Notes under the pieces: model-generated
The model's database searches: none
What the model saw: the letters and a program-made list of their open reading frames with translations, nothing else
Told to the model about the DNA's origin: nothing
Assembly: GCA_027625915.1 (NCBI GenBank)
Contig: JANTQA010000072.1
Location: 1,860,001-1,924,000, forward strand
Length of the DNA stretch: 64,000 bases
Source: Anaeramoeba flamelloides
Lineage: Eukaryota > Metamonada > Anaeramoebidae
Direction: 5' to 3'
Translations under genes and position numbers: made by a program
Part shown: positions 33,401-44,752 of the stretch, piece after piece
How positions within the stretch are numbered: position 1 is the first letter of the stretch
Layout: each line of letters starts with the position of its first letter

Positions 33401-34036
33401 TCATTATGTCTTCCTTTGAAGAAAATTTATCGAGGAGCTTATATTTCAAAAAATCAAAAACCCGAAATCCAATTATCCGAATTAAAAAAATATTCTCTTA
33501 AGAATCAATGTATCATAAAAAATAATTCTATTTTGATAAAGAAAAATTTTTTTGATATTATAAATAATTTGGATGAAAAAGAAAATTTGATCGAAAAAAT
33601 TGAAAAAAAAGAATCTTGTATAATTAAATCAAGTGAAGGAAATCCATTAGTTGATTCATTTATAATTCGTTATGACAACAATTTAAAACCTGTTTTAATA
33701 TCATGTCAATTGAAACATACAGTTCTTTCAAATAATTTAACTATCAACTTTAGAGAAATTAAGGATTGGTATAAAAAAACCAAAAAATGTATCAAAAATG
33801 GTTTAACAAAGAAGAATAATCATCAAATTTTTCAACATTTTTTTTATTTATGGATGACAAACCGTAAAATAGACGATTTTAATCAGCAATATTTAGATGA
33901 TCATCCAGATTTAATAATCATTTGCAAATCAAATTTGAAAGAATATTTAGGCAATAATTTGGCACATAGAGGGTTATTAGCTGTTGCTACTAAAAAAGAA
34001 ATAGAAAATGAAAAGAAAAAGGAAAATAGAAAATAG
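29340..34036 (+). CDS. B-box / coiled-coil / P-loop NTPase / nuclease-like fusion protein
   Basis: Three exons are inferred: 29340-29556, 30926-31573 and 31746-34036. Both introns are phase 1 and GT-AG, giving a 1051-residue product. Exon 1 has a B-box zinc finger: C23, C26, C40, C43, C48, C51, H55 and H63. Exon 2 has no ATG of its own and is a coiled coil of repeated EQKEKELKQ units. Exon 3 opens with a REKEL box, then Walker A GGAGLGKT (exon residues 71-78), Walker B FIFHIDEF, a SGTSAF segment and LITLEPL. This order matches the NTPase of Crinkler/RHS-type proteins. After a Ser run (33343-33399) come PLVDSFII and PVLISCQLKHT, a D...QxK pattern like the restriction-enzyme fold that follows this NTPase in Crinklers. 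A B-box plus coil resembles TRIM proteins without a RING. The function is unknown; a nucleic-acid- or protein-targeting NTPase is inference. Intron 1 (1369 nt) could hide another exon. The second intron (172 nt) is well supported, since both sides stay in frame. An AATAAAAT signal follows the stop. Confidence 0.8.
30202..30246. repeat. GA dinucleotide microsatellite in intron 1
   Basis: About 20 GA units lie within the long first intron of the B-box gene. Confidence 0.95.
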
Positions 34037-35004
34037 AAAATAAAAAATACAAAACCCAAACATCAATTGAAATAAAATAAAAAAAAAAAAAATTATATTA
34101 AATGCAAAAGATATTTATTTCATAACAATTTATTTTGCATTTAATGTTCAAATTTTTTATCAGAATTTTGAAAATAAAATTTTTCATTTTTTTCTGAAAA
34201 CCAAATAAATATTGTAGTTTAAATCATAATATCATTTCAATAAAGAATAATAAAATCTTGATAATTTTTTAAGAATTGACTCGTTACAAAAACATAAATA
34301 AATAATTTTCGGGAAATTAAAATTCACTTTTTTTTATTTTTTTTCTATTTTTTCCCTTGTTAAATTCCTCCTTTATTATGCGAAGAAGAGTTATTTTGGA
34401 AAAAAATCCCAATGGTTACCTACTTATACTAAAGTACTAATTCATGAGAGTACGGGTAACTTGAAAACAAAAAGAAATAGCAAAGACAAAAATTGGAACA
34501 ACCCCAATAAATTTCGATCAAAAATAAAAAAAAATTGCCAGCAACGAAACAACTAACTCTCAAATGATCATTCACAATTGCTTAATAACATAAACAATAA
34601 AATGTTAAATAAAAGGATAATGGTTGTGATTTTGAGTGTTATTAATGAAAAATGGGGGGGCATTGGGTGGTTTTTTTCTTTGGATTTTTTACCAATTGCT
34701 TGTGAAAACACCTTAACAAATATATATATATTCATTTTAAATTGAGGGTAGGTACGTAAAATAAGCCCTACTCGAATGTTTCTGAAATAGAAGATATGTT
34801 TATTATGTTTTTTTTTTTTTTAATTTTGGTTGTATTTTTAAATGATCTATTTTTGAACAATTTTCATAAAATGTAATTGGACTTTCGATATATATAAACA
34901 ACTCAAAAATTTTCAGAAATATTTGACTTGATTTCTCATTGAAAATTTCATTTCCAGTCTATTCTACTTTTAGAATAAATTTGGTTTTATAATAAACCGT
35001 TTAG

Positions 35005-35040
<36 letters not shown>

Positions 35041-35772
35041 GAAAAATTGTTTGAAAGTTTAGGAAAATTTATGTAATTTTGGATATATGTTTTTGTCTAT
35101 ATGAAAAAAAACAACTTCAAAATTTCACATTTTTTTTTAGTTAACTTTTGAATGAAAATTTCATTTCCAGTGTGTCATGTCTTTGAAATGAATTACATTT
35201 TATAACAAACTAGTTGTATATTATATACATGTTTGTAAATATTGTTATAAAATTATGAAAAAATTGAAAACATGTTTTGTTTATACCATACAATTTTTTT
35301 TTGTATTTTGGGTTTAATTTGTAATAAATATTTTCAAAATAAATTTAATTTTTGATCTTACAATTTAACAAATATGGTGATTCCTATAATACCTTTCAAA
35401 CCAATAGTAAACCTTTAAGAATTATAAATTATTGATTCCTTACACAATAATAAACAACAATTATTAAGATGGTGAATTTTTTTTTGTTATAGTTGGAATG
35501 TTAAATTGATAACTTGATGCTTCTTTAATCTCGAAATTGTAAAAAATGCCAAATTTTTTTTTATGAAAGGTTTTAAGTTTTATCTTTTTGAATTGGTATA
35601 TTTCAATATTTGGAGAAAAAAATATATGTACTGAAAGGTTTAATTTTCAATTTATTTTTTTTTTTGCAGTACATTATTTTTTTTTTTCAATATCAAAGAC
35701 TTAGAGCAATTCGTTTAAATCAAATCTTCCCAAAAAAAAATTGGCTTATTTTTTTTTGAAAGAAATAAAGAA
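34037..35772. other. Non-coding AT-rich stretch
   Basis: This is the 3' flank of the B-box gene, with a TA microsatellite at 34991-35036 and otherwise no supported feature. Confidence 0.5.
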
Positions 35773-36092
35773 CACAGGTCTTGCATTTTGAAATGTCATG
35801 AAATGTCACCAAATGTTCAAAAAATTCGTAGTGTAAAAAATAAATTTCATTACATTGAAAAATTATTTTTTTTACAATGAATGTATTTTCGATTTCGATT
35901 GAAATTGAATTTTTATTTGATTGTAGGAAAAACACTTTTTTTACTAAGAAGAATCAAATGTTAATGAATATTTTTTTAAAATAGTTGACATTGTAATTTT
36001 ACATTAATTTACATTTGTAGAATGAATGTTTTTGTTCTAAATGAAAAATGAATTTAAAAATTGCAATGTAATCGAAATTTGCAAGACCTGTG
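35773..36092. mobile_element. 320-bp MITE with CACAGGTCTTGCA ends
   Basis: The 13-bp perfect inverted ends are CACAGGTCTTGCA and TGCAAGACCTGTG. Inside are repeated short inverted words around TTACA/TGTAA and ATGAAT. I could not find a convincing target duplication, so the superfamily is open. The short frame on the minus strand is fortuitous. Confidence 0.65.
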
Positions 36093-36286
36093 GAAAGTAT
36101 TTTTACTTAGTAAAAATTTATTTTATAAAGTATGAAAAAGCCTTATTTTGTCCCAATTAAAACTCTTAATTGAAAATTTATTATTTTTCAATTTTCAACC
36201 AAAAGGTTCAATTTTACAATAATTTCAAAGTTTTGAATTTTCTACACCCTTTTGTATAAACAATGAAAAATGGATAAAAGGCTTAA

Positions 36287-36620
36287 TTAAGAGTGATTCT
36301 CGTCGACCGCCATTTTTCGCACCAACAAACACCGCCGCCCACCCACCACCGGAGGCGGAAAAAAAATTTTTCTTTTCATTTTTTTCCACCAAATTTTTAA
36401 AAAATTCCCGCAGCGCGACATGAATTTTAACATTTTTTTTTATTGGAAAAAAAATTATGTTTTGAAAAAAAATATCAATTAAAAAAAAATTGTTTCCCGA
36501 CAAAAAAAAAAAAAATTCCCACTATTTCACGCCCGCCGACATTGAAAATTTTCGGATTTACTGCGGTGTTTTAGCAACCTCTAAAAAATGAAAATTCCCA
36601 CCGCCGAGAATCACTCTTAA
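36287..36620. mobile_element. GC-rich MITE with TTAA target (piggyBac type)
   Basis: It reads TTAAGAGTGATTCTCG at the left and CGAGAATCACTCTTAA at the right, that is, 12-bp perfect inverted ends bounded by TTAA at 36287-36290 and 36617-36620. TTAA duplication is the hallmark of piggyBac elements. The ends carry CCGCC and GCCGCCCACCC words, far richer in GC than anything nearby, which suggests it came from a different source than the AT-rich MITEs. No transposase is present. Confidence 0.8.
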
Positions 36621-37768
36621 AAGACTAGGATTAAAAATCAGAAAGTTATCAGAATTTGAGAAGGATGTTTACATTTTTAAAAATCAATTAAAATTTTATG
36701 TCTTCTTTTGACGATTTGAATAAAGATATTCATTTTATTTGAAGTTATTTTATTTTAAAGTTGGTTTGATCAATGAAATTCAATTTGTTGAAACCATAAT
36801 CAAAACATTTTTTGTTTTTATTTACAATTATTTTCATTTTTCTTTTTTTAACTTCTTCTAACTATTTTGAAAAGAATTCAAATTCATAGATCTTGGTGTT
36901 CGCCATATTTACTGTTTTGAAATAAATTGGAATATGGATTTCTCCTACGAAAAGTCGCGAAATGCGAAAATATGCGAAAATGATTATTGAAAAAGATTCA
37001 CTATTATTGAATATTTTTTCACTATTATTGAATTTCTTATTTGATTATTGATTGTTCTATTTTTATCATTGTTTTTCAATAATAATAATAGTTTTTCAAT
37101 ATAATTTTTCATTTATAATTGAAAAGATTATTTTTGAAAATACCCAACAATTATTGAATTTAAACAATATTTGTTTGAAAGAAAATTTAGAAAAAAATAT
37201 TTAGATTATTTTAGATAATTATATTATAAAATCAATAATATTTTTTATTTATTTGAAGATAAATACTAAAATGAAAAAATAAAATAAATAATTAAAAATT
37301 AATCTTCAAGTGTTTTATTGTTCAAATTTTTACTCCAAAAAAAAAATAATAAAAATTCAAAGATGTTGTTTTTAGAAACAAATAGTAGAAAAAAATATGA
37401 AAAGTCAAGAAATTTAAATAATGTTGTGATTATTTATAAATTATATATTTTAGATAAAAAATAGAGATTTCCATATATATTGGAAATTATTAAGGGTAAT
37501 TCAAACACCAAGATATTTGAAAAAAAAAATTTAAAAATCGAATTAGAAAAAAAATATAAATCTTATTATAATATACTACAGAATTAATATTTGGATTTTT
37601 AAAAAAATTGATATTTGTTGTATTTTCAAATGATTATTAGAACAAGGAATTGTTTCAAATACTAAATTGTTTTTAAAAATCATAAAAATATAAATATTGT
37701 AATTTCTATTTGAATTAATTTTAAAATAATTTAAAAAATATAAATTGATACCCATTTAAGAACTCTGC
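36621..37768. other. Non-coding AT-rich stretch
   Basis: It contains a small cluster of ATTATTGAA repeats near 36985-37090 and nothing else I can name. Confidence 0.5.
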
Positions 37769-37969
37769 TACAGTCAATTTCACTTTTAAGGCACAAACTT
37801 TCAACGAAATTTAAGGCACAAAAAAATCTCAAATTAAGGCACAAAATTTGTAATTTTAATTTTTACAATTTATTTTTACTAGAATTTGAATTTTGTGCCT
37901 TAATTTGAGATTTTTTTTGTGCCTTAAATTTCGTTGAATGTTTGTGCCTTAAAAGTGAAACTGACTGTA
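37769..37969. mobile_element. ~200-bp hairpin MITE (TACAGTCAGTTTCAC family), copy 5
   Basis: It is a full-length hairpin flanked by TA, with CAGTCAATTTCAC at the left end. Confidence 0.9.
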
Positions 37970-38211
37970 AAAATATAGTTAAATGTAATTGATTGAATAA
38001 AAGCTATTTAATTTTGTTTAAAAAAATATCTAATACTCATAAATTTGATTTTCTAACCCCCAATAGTAAAAAATCCAATAACAAAACAAGAATAAAAATA
38101 AATAAAAAATAAAAAAAAAACATGAAATTTTAATATATTTAGTAATGTTTAATATGATAAAATTTATCTTATATATTAAAATAAGATAATAAAATAATTT
38201 TTATATTTTTA

Positions 38212-38413
38212 TACAGTCAGTTTCACTTTTAAAGAACAAACTTTCAACGAAATTTAAGGCACAAAAAAAATTTCAAATTAAGGCACAAAATTTGGAATTT
38301 TAATTATAACAATTTATTTTTACTAGAATTTGAATTTTGTGCTTTAATTTGAGATTTTTTTTGTGCCTTAAATTTCGATGAAAGTTTGTGCCTTAAAAGT
38401 GAAACTGACTGTA
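38212..38413. mobile_element. ~200-bp hairpin MITE (TACAGTCAGTTTCAC family), copy 6
   Basis: It is a full-length hairpin flanked by TA, 240 bp after copy 5 in the same orientation. Confidence 0.9.
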
Positions 38414-38629
38414 TCATATTTATTTTTATTGTTATATAATTTTTATTAAACACAATAAATATTGAAAATTTTATTATGTGTAATATTTATATGTAGTTTT
38501 AAAGAAGGGGGTGGTTGGATATTTCAGTAAAGATGAAATAGTTTTATTAACAAAAAAAGAGGAATTATCAAATTTAAATTATTTCAACCGATTATGATTG
38601 ACCCATTAAATAACACACTCACACACACT

Positions 38630-38631
<2 letters not shown>

Positions 38632-38667
<36 letters not shown>
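38632..38667. repeat. AT microsatellite
   Basis: About 18 AT units run straight into copy 7 of the hairpin MITE, another insertion into a TA-rich target. Confidence 0.95.
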
Positions 38668-38672
<5 letters not shown>

Positions 38673-38872
38673 TCAGTTTCACTTTTAAGACACAAACTAG
38701 CAACGAAATTTAAGGCACAAAAAATTCTCAAATTAAGGCACAAAATTTGTATTTTTTTTTTTTTTTTTACAATTTATTTTACTAGAATTTGAATTTTGTG
38801 CCTTAATTTGAGATTTTTATTGTGCCTTAAATTTCGTTGAAAGATTGTGCCTTAAAAGTGAAACTGACTTTA
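38668..38872. mobile_element. ~200-bp hairpin MITE (TACAGTCAGTTTCAC family), copy 7
   Basis: It is a full-length hairpin inserted in a TA repeat, with a longer central T-run and GACTTTA instead of GACTGTA at the right end. Confidence 0.88.
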
Positions 38873-38891
38873 TATATATTGAAAGAAGGAA

Positions 38892-38896
<5 letters not shown>

Positions 38897-38949
<53 letters not shown>
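38897..38949. repeat. AT microsatellite
   Basis: About 26 AT units follow copy 7 at a 24-bp distance. Confidence 0.95.
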
Positions 38950-38952
<3 letters not shown>

Positions 38953-39106
38953 TTTTCTATTTGGGGTTTTATGCCTTTTAAGGGTCCGTATCCTAAAAAA
39001 AATAAATTGATTGCTTGTTGGTTTTTTAATACACATAATTCAAATTGTAGATTTAAGTATTATATAAAGTTGGTTTATTGAAATTTTCAAGGATTGCATT
39101 TTTAAC

Positions 39107-39306
39107 TACAGTCAGTTTCACTTTTAAGATACAAACTTTCTACGGAATTTAAGGCACAAAAAAATCTCAAATTAAGGCACAAAATTCAAATTCTAGTAAA
39201 ATAATTTGTGAAAATTAAAATTCCAAAAAATTGTGCTTTAATTTGAGATTTTTTTGTGCCTTAAATTTAATTGAAAGTTTGTGTCTTAAAAGTGAAACTG
39301 ACTGTA
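39107..39306. mobile_element. ~200-bp hairpin MITE (TACAGTCAGTTTCAC family), copy 8, opposite orientation
   Basis: It is a full-length, TA-flanked hairpin whose asymmetric centre (CAAATTCTAGTAAAATAA) reads as the reverse complement of the other copies, so it inserted in the other direction. Confidence 0.9.
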
Positions 39307-39492
39307 TTGAATAGTATTGGATCATTTACTTTGATCAAAGATCTAACCTCTAATGCCAATTTGAATCCGAGCCAAGAATATATATATTTATATGTCTATC
39401 CTAACTTCCAATGCCCAAGTTTGAAAAAAAAAACGTGAGTTAAATATTTGTAATGGGTTAAAAATTAATAACACGGGTTATTTACAACATCA

Positions 39493-40650
39493 CACTATTA
39501 ATTGTAAAATAAATGGAAGAAAACTTTCAGTCATCTTTCCAAAATAGCCACATCCCAAGAATTATAATAAATCAACATTATCTCCCAGAAATCCGGTTTA
39601 ATTTTTTAAAAAAATAAAATTCGTAAAATTATTGGATTATATCGTTCTCAGTAGCTCCCAGCGGGAAAATATCTCATCAATTTGTCTCAGTAGCTCATTT
39701 TTTAAAAAAAAATAATAAAATTCAGAAAATCAGGAGAAAACCCCAGTTGACTTAAAATGAAGGAGATGTACAGTTTATTGAGTTTTTGTTTCAAAAAGTT
39801 TACAAAAGTAAGATCAAAAAAAAAAAAAAGAAAAGAAAAGTTCTTTTCATTATTTATATGTATATTACGCAAAGTTTGAAGTGGAAATTTTCTTGTGTAT
39901 CTTTTCAAATTATTGTTTTCTGCTTTTTGTTTCTTGCTTTTTTCCTTGTTGTTTTGTGTTCAATATTTATTCCCATTATCAAGAAAATAATCAACCAACT
40001 CTAAATTTCCTGGAGAATTCTTGTCTATTTTCACCTTCCAAAAAATTGTGCGGTAATTGTTTCGCGAATACTTTCTTCTTTAATCTAAAATTTTTTTATC
40101 TCTTAAATTAATGAGAAAAAAAATAAAAAAGAAAAAAAAAGAAAAAAACAAAAAACAAAAAAACAAAAAACAAAAAAAAAAAAAAAAAAAAGTAAAAAAA
40201 TTAACCGAAAAACAACAAAAAATGATTTTAATCAAAATGCAATTTGGAAGACAGGATAAATAAAATTGAAGTTTGGGGTGGGTGTGGAAAATAGGGTTTA
40301 ATTTGGTGTTTGGTTAGAGTTATTTCATGTTTACTTTTGATGGTTTAAGGATCTTGCAAATTGTATTTTGAAGTAATTAGCAAGATAGAATTTAATGATT
40401 GGGGTGGTGAATTTAATTGGGTTTAATTTTGAGATTGGTTGGTAGACTTTCAAGTTTGGTTTTGGGGTTTAAGGATCTTTCAAAAAAATTGGGGAGGGAG
40501 ATAACCCTCACAAATATCCAATTCTAAAATCGTAAATTAATAATGTAACCCGATTTTGGAATTAAAAATTTGAAACTTTTCATGATTTTAAAAATATAAT
40601 TTTGGAAAGCTGAATGAAAATTTTGTTCCATTTGTTTTGCAACAAAAGTA
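39493..40650. mobile_element. ~1.16-kb non-autonomous element of the GGAAAGCTGAATGAAA family
   Basis: The left end CACTATTAATTGTAAAATAA and right end TTTGCAACAAAAGTA continue inward to matching blocks (CTTTCAGTCATCTTTCC; GGAAAGCTGAATGAAA). The same inner block ends the element at 1603-2271, and the left end resembles the 227-bp MITE, so all three look like one extended family. The centre has no transposase; it holds an 80-bp A-rich run (40108-40192) and two GGTTTAATTTTG-like repeats. Confidence 0.6.
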
Positions 40651-43408
40651 AATAAAACATATCAACTCGATAGTTTATTGTGTCATTGGATTTTACTTTG
40701 GAAAAAAAATTAATAAATTGTTTTTCACAATTACTTTGTATACCAAAAAGCAACTATATACAATCAAAATAAAAAATGTTGTTTTGTAATCTTGTTCAAA
40801 TATTAAAAAGTGAAAAATTTGACTTTAGGGTGCCTACTCCCTTAAGAAAAACATAATTTTTTTGAGAGCTTTTTACAACATTCATCCCAACGCAAATAAA
40901 AATATTACAATTCAGAATTGTTTTGCAAAATAACTTATTAATAATCCAAAGATATAAATATTGGTTTTCAATACGACACTTTTCGAAAAGGATGTCAATT
41001 TAGGAAATATTAAGAATAAAAAAATTCTTAATTTCTTCGACAATTTTTTTGGATCAATATAATGGTTTTACAAATTGATAGGAAAAAAACAAACACTTTA
41101 AATGTTACTTTTACAGTTCAAAAACAAAGATTTTTTTAAAAAAGATACTCAAGTAATTGCATGAATATAGCCATATGAACAGATTGGGAAAAAACAACCT
41201 TAGATTTCATTAACTGTTTAATAGAACAAGTTTTTAAAAAAAAAAAATTGTAAATTTTGGTAACTTTTGGGAAATAATTTTCAAATTACCCTTTCACTTT
41301 TTTTGAAAAGATCTAATTGTACCATTTTTGACAAGAAGAAATTGGCTTTCGTGTTGTTTGTTGGTTGTAGATAGAGTATTAAACTTTTTTTTTTTTGTTC
41401 ACTATGAACTTTTGATATCAAGAACCTTTTTGATCTCAAAACAGTTTTAATTCAACACTTTTTAAAATTCCAACTATTTTAAATGTCAAAAATAGATAAA
41501 ACAATATTAAAAAAGAGAATTTTCAAAATGTTAAAGATCGTAGTTTTCAAGATTAGGTCAAAGTACTCCTTCTGAAAAAAAGGTAATAATTTGTTTCTCA
41601 ACCCGAAAGGGAAGGAAATGCCAAAAAATAATAAACAATAAGTAAATTTCACTAACAACTGAGCGAATGACTCTTTTATATTTGGGTTTTTTAGTTAATT
41701 ACTGAATTTAAATTTTGAAAAATTTTCTGAAAAATTATGAGGGATAATTTTATTAAAAAAGACACAAAAAGATGATTTTCTCAAAAAAGAAAAAGAAACA
41801 CATGAGTTGTTCTATTTTTCTCGTTCCGTTTAAAAAAAAGGAATACTTCAATTGTTTAAAATTATTTTTTTGCAAAATAAATAAAATCGATTTTAAATGG
41901 AAAAAAAAATTACAATATACAAAAAAATTTACAAAAAATAGAGATTATAAACTCTTGAATACTAAAATTTTCTTGTTTTGTTTTCATTTTTAGTCTCTGT
42001 TTCAAAGTTAATTTTATTTCTTTAACTTTTTAAAAAAATGTATTAAAATTTATTTACAAAATACCAAAAAAAAAGAGAAATTTTTTTCAGAACTAATAAT
42101 TTGGGAGTGGTTTTTAATGTGATTAATGAAAATTTTGACAAGGTTACCCACACCTGATGTTTTATGAGAAGAAAAATCGTGTAAAACGCAAAAATACCTA
42201 TTTGGAAAATGTTAGTGCTGTAAGTTTTTGAAATTGTTTACAACGGTTGAATTTGAAACTTTTTAGTCACGTTTCCCAAAATTTTGTTCCTCTTTTTCAA
42301 GCGTGTCTCTTAAAAATTTGATTTTTAAAAGGGATTGTTGTTTTGTTTCAAAATTATTTAAAATCAGTTGTCTATTTGTCACAGAAATTAAAAAAGTTCT
42401 ATTATTAAACCTCGGCATTGTTTTGGGTGTTAACTAAAATTGTTTTCATGGAGGTAGCCTATTCAAACTGCTTTTACTTTACGAATAAAAAAAATGTCCA
42501 ATTCAAGTCTGACAAATCTTCATTAAATGGGAAGTGTCGCTACAATGTCAACGCCCCACAATCCAATTCAAATTGAAATATTCTCATAATTTTAGATGTT
42601 ATTCGAAAAAGTAAAATGATGTTTTTTACCGTTTTTCGAAATCTTTCAAACTCGCTTTCAAAACAATCCCATTCAAAATATTTGGTGAAAATCAACCAAT
42701 TTTACAGATTTCTGAACAATTAAACAAGAAAATTCTTTTTTCATAGTTGAAATCGACACTTTTCCAAAAAGGAAAAAACAATGAAAAGAACAATACAGAG
42801 GTTAAATAAATCCCTAACTATTTCTATAAAGCTAAACTAAAAAGTTTTATCATAAATCTAGACAGCAGTTAGAAAGCATCTGCTTTCCTTTTAATGTAAA
42901 TTAATAAATTGTTTGGTGACACTTTTTATAAACACCTTTACTCTTTATGACTTATAAAGATCAATATAACATTTTTAGGAAACAGAATTTTATAGATATT
43001 AATAAAGGTATATAAGAATTCACAATATCTGTAGAAAACACAACCGTTAAAAAGTCATGAATTCTTAAAATCTACCCAGTTTTCCAATACATAACTTTAC
43101 AAAAAATTCTTTCAGGTTATTCATGATCGGCTTTCCTTCAGAGTCTCAATTAACAACCCGTTTCAATTTAAACATACCAAATTGGTTGTCTTGATAATAC
43201 CAGTTTTTTTTTCACAATATATCACAAACTAATAAAGATGATCTAAGACTTGGTGAAATAAACAGGAAAAATTTTTTATTTCATTTAATTATTTTTCTTT
43301 TCCAAAAAGTAAGTTATGTTTTGTGAATCTTTTTGGAAGCGAGAAAGAGAAGACCAGGTCATACTTTTTTTTCCTCTTGATAAAATGATACGAAAAGCAA
43401 ATTCTACC
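40651..43408. other. Non-coding AT-rich stretch
   Basis: No gene is supported. Short open frames here are Lys/Phe-rich by-products of A and T runs. GGGTGCCTACTCCCTTAAG at 40828-40846 resembles the TTAAGGGAGTAG at 21675 in inverted orientation. Confidence 0.45.
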
Positions 43409-43589
43409 TACTGGTATTTGAATTCTAAATGGGAAAGAATTTTCACTTCCTTTTCCATATTTTTTTTTTATAAATAAAGTTCTCAAAGAGATTATGTTAC
43501 AATTTAAGGTTCTCGATCTATGTTCTCTTAAAAAAGAGAAATTAAAAATGAAGTGAAAAAAAATCCCATTTATTATTCAAATACCAGTA
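43409..43589. mobile_element. ~180-bp MITE (TACTGGTATTTGAA family), copy 2
   Basis: It runs from TACTGGTATTTGAATTC to TTCAAATACCAGTA with mirrored GGGAAA.../...TCCC and CACTTCC/GAAGTG blocks, bounded by TA. Confidence 0.85.
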
Positions 43590-43613
43590 TTAAAATTTTC
43601 TCGAAGAGTTCGA

Positions 43614-43790
43614 TGCTGGTATTTGAATTCTAAATAGGAAAGAATATTTTCTCTTCATTTTCCATGTTTTCTAATTATAAATACACAGTTCTCATAGAAG
43701 TGGATTGTAATTTTTTAAAACTCTCTATTTGAAAAAAAAATTTAGAAAATGAAGTGAAAATTTTTCCCATTTAATCTTCTAATATCAGTT
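43614..43790. mobile_element. ~180-bp MITE (TACTGGTATTTGAA family), copy 3
   Basis: It is head to tail with copy 2 after 24 bp. It starts GCTGGTATTTGAATTC and ends at a degraded TAATATCAGTT, so it is the older of the pair. Confidence 0.75.
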
Positions 43791-44752
43791 CATAAGAGAA
43801 ATCAAATTTCGCAAAATATTTTCTAACTGGTTTTAAACAAGTCAGTTGGGTCTTTCACAGAAAGCTCATAATCCGAATAAAATATTGAGAACTTGAAATC
43901 CTATATTATATTTATTAATAGGAAAAATCAGGAAAGGATTTTCTTATTGATTACAGAACCGAAAAATTATATGACACCCTGGCCACTCTCAAAACACACA
44001 GCTGAGAACAATTCTATCAGAATCTTTTGCCTATTTTTTTTTAACTCTTTCTTCAATTAAAAAATAATTGACAAAAGTAATCTTGAAATGGAAAATTTTT
44101 TTACGAATGTTTTTTGATGTTGCAGTGAAACAGAGAAAATTCAACACTGCGACATAGAAAGGGGTTTCTATTAATACAAAAATTTTCAATACTCTCCCTA
44201 ATTTGAAAAAATTATTAAATTTTTCAGACTTTACCCGAAATATATCAGAACCCACCAAGCCTAATAAATCCCAACTTTTCTCAAAACAAAAAAAAAAAGA
44301 GTATTTATTATTGTTCCCTTGGTGTTAATAAACCCATGGCGCAATACTTTCTCATTTTTTGTGAGAACTATCTTATTTCTTAAAATTATTCTTCGAATTA
44401 TCCAAATTGAAATTTAAAGAAAAGAAGAAACAAACCCTTTTTTTACAAAAAAGTGAATTTTGAGATTGCGAAATCTGTCTTATTTGGAAACAAGATTTAA
44501 AATTGAATTAATTCCGATTAGAGAAAAGAAGTAAAACATCCAAAAAGCGTAAATGGAAAATTACAAAAATTTTCTAATTCTGTAACTCAAGAAAAATTCA
44601 AAAATTGAACACGAAACACACTTTTAAAGAACGGTTTTGTTCTTCATGAGTAATGTCCGCACAAAAAATATTTTCATCATTTTTTGTCGTTATTTAATAA
44701 ACTCAATCAAATAAACAATTTAGAGCTTGTTCTTTATTTTATTTCGATTCAA
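43791..44752. other. Upstream flank of the cyclin gene
   Basis: It is AT-rich with no supported feature. It must contain the promoter and 5' leader of the cyclin gene starting at 44753. Confidence 0.45.
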
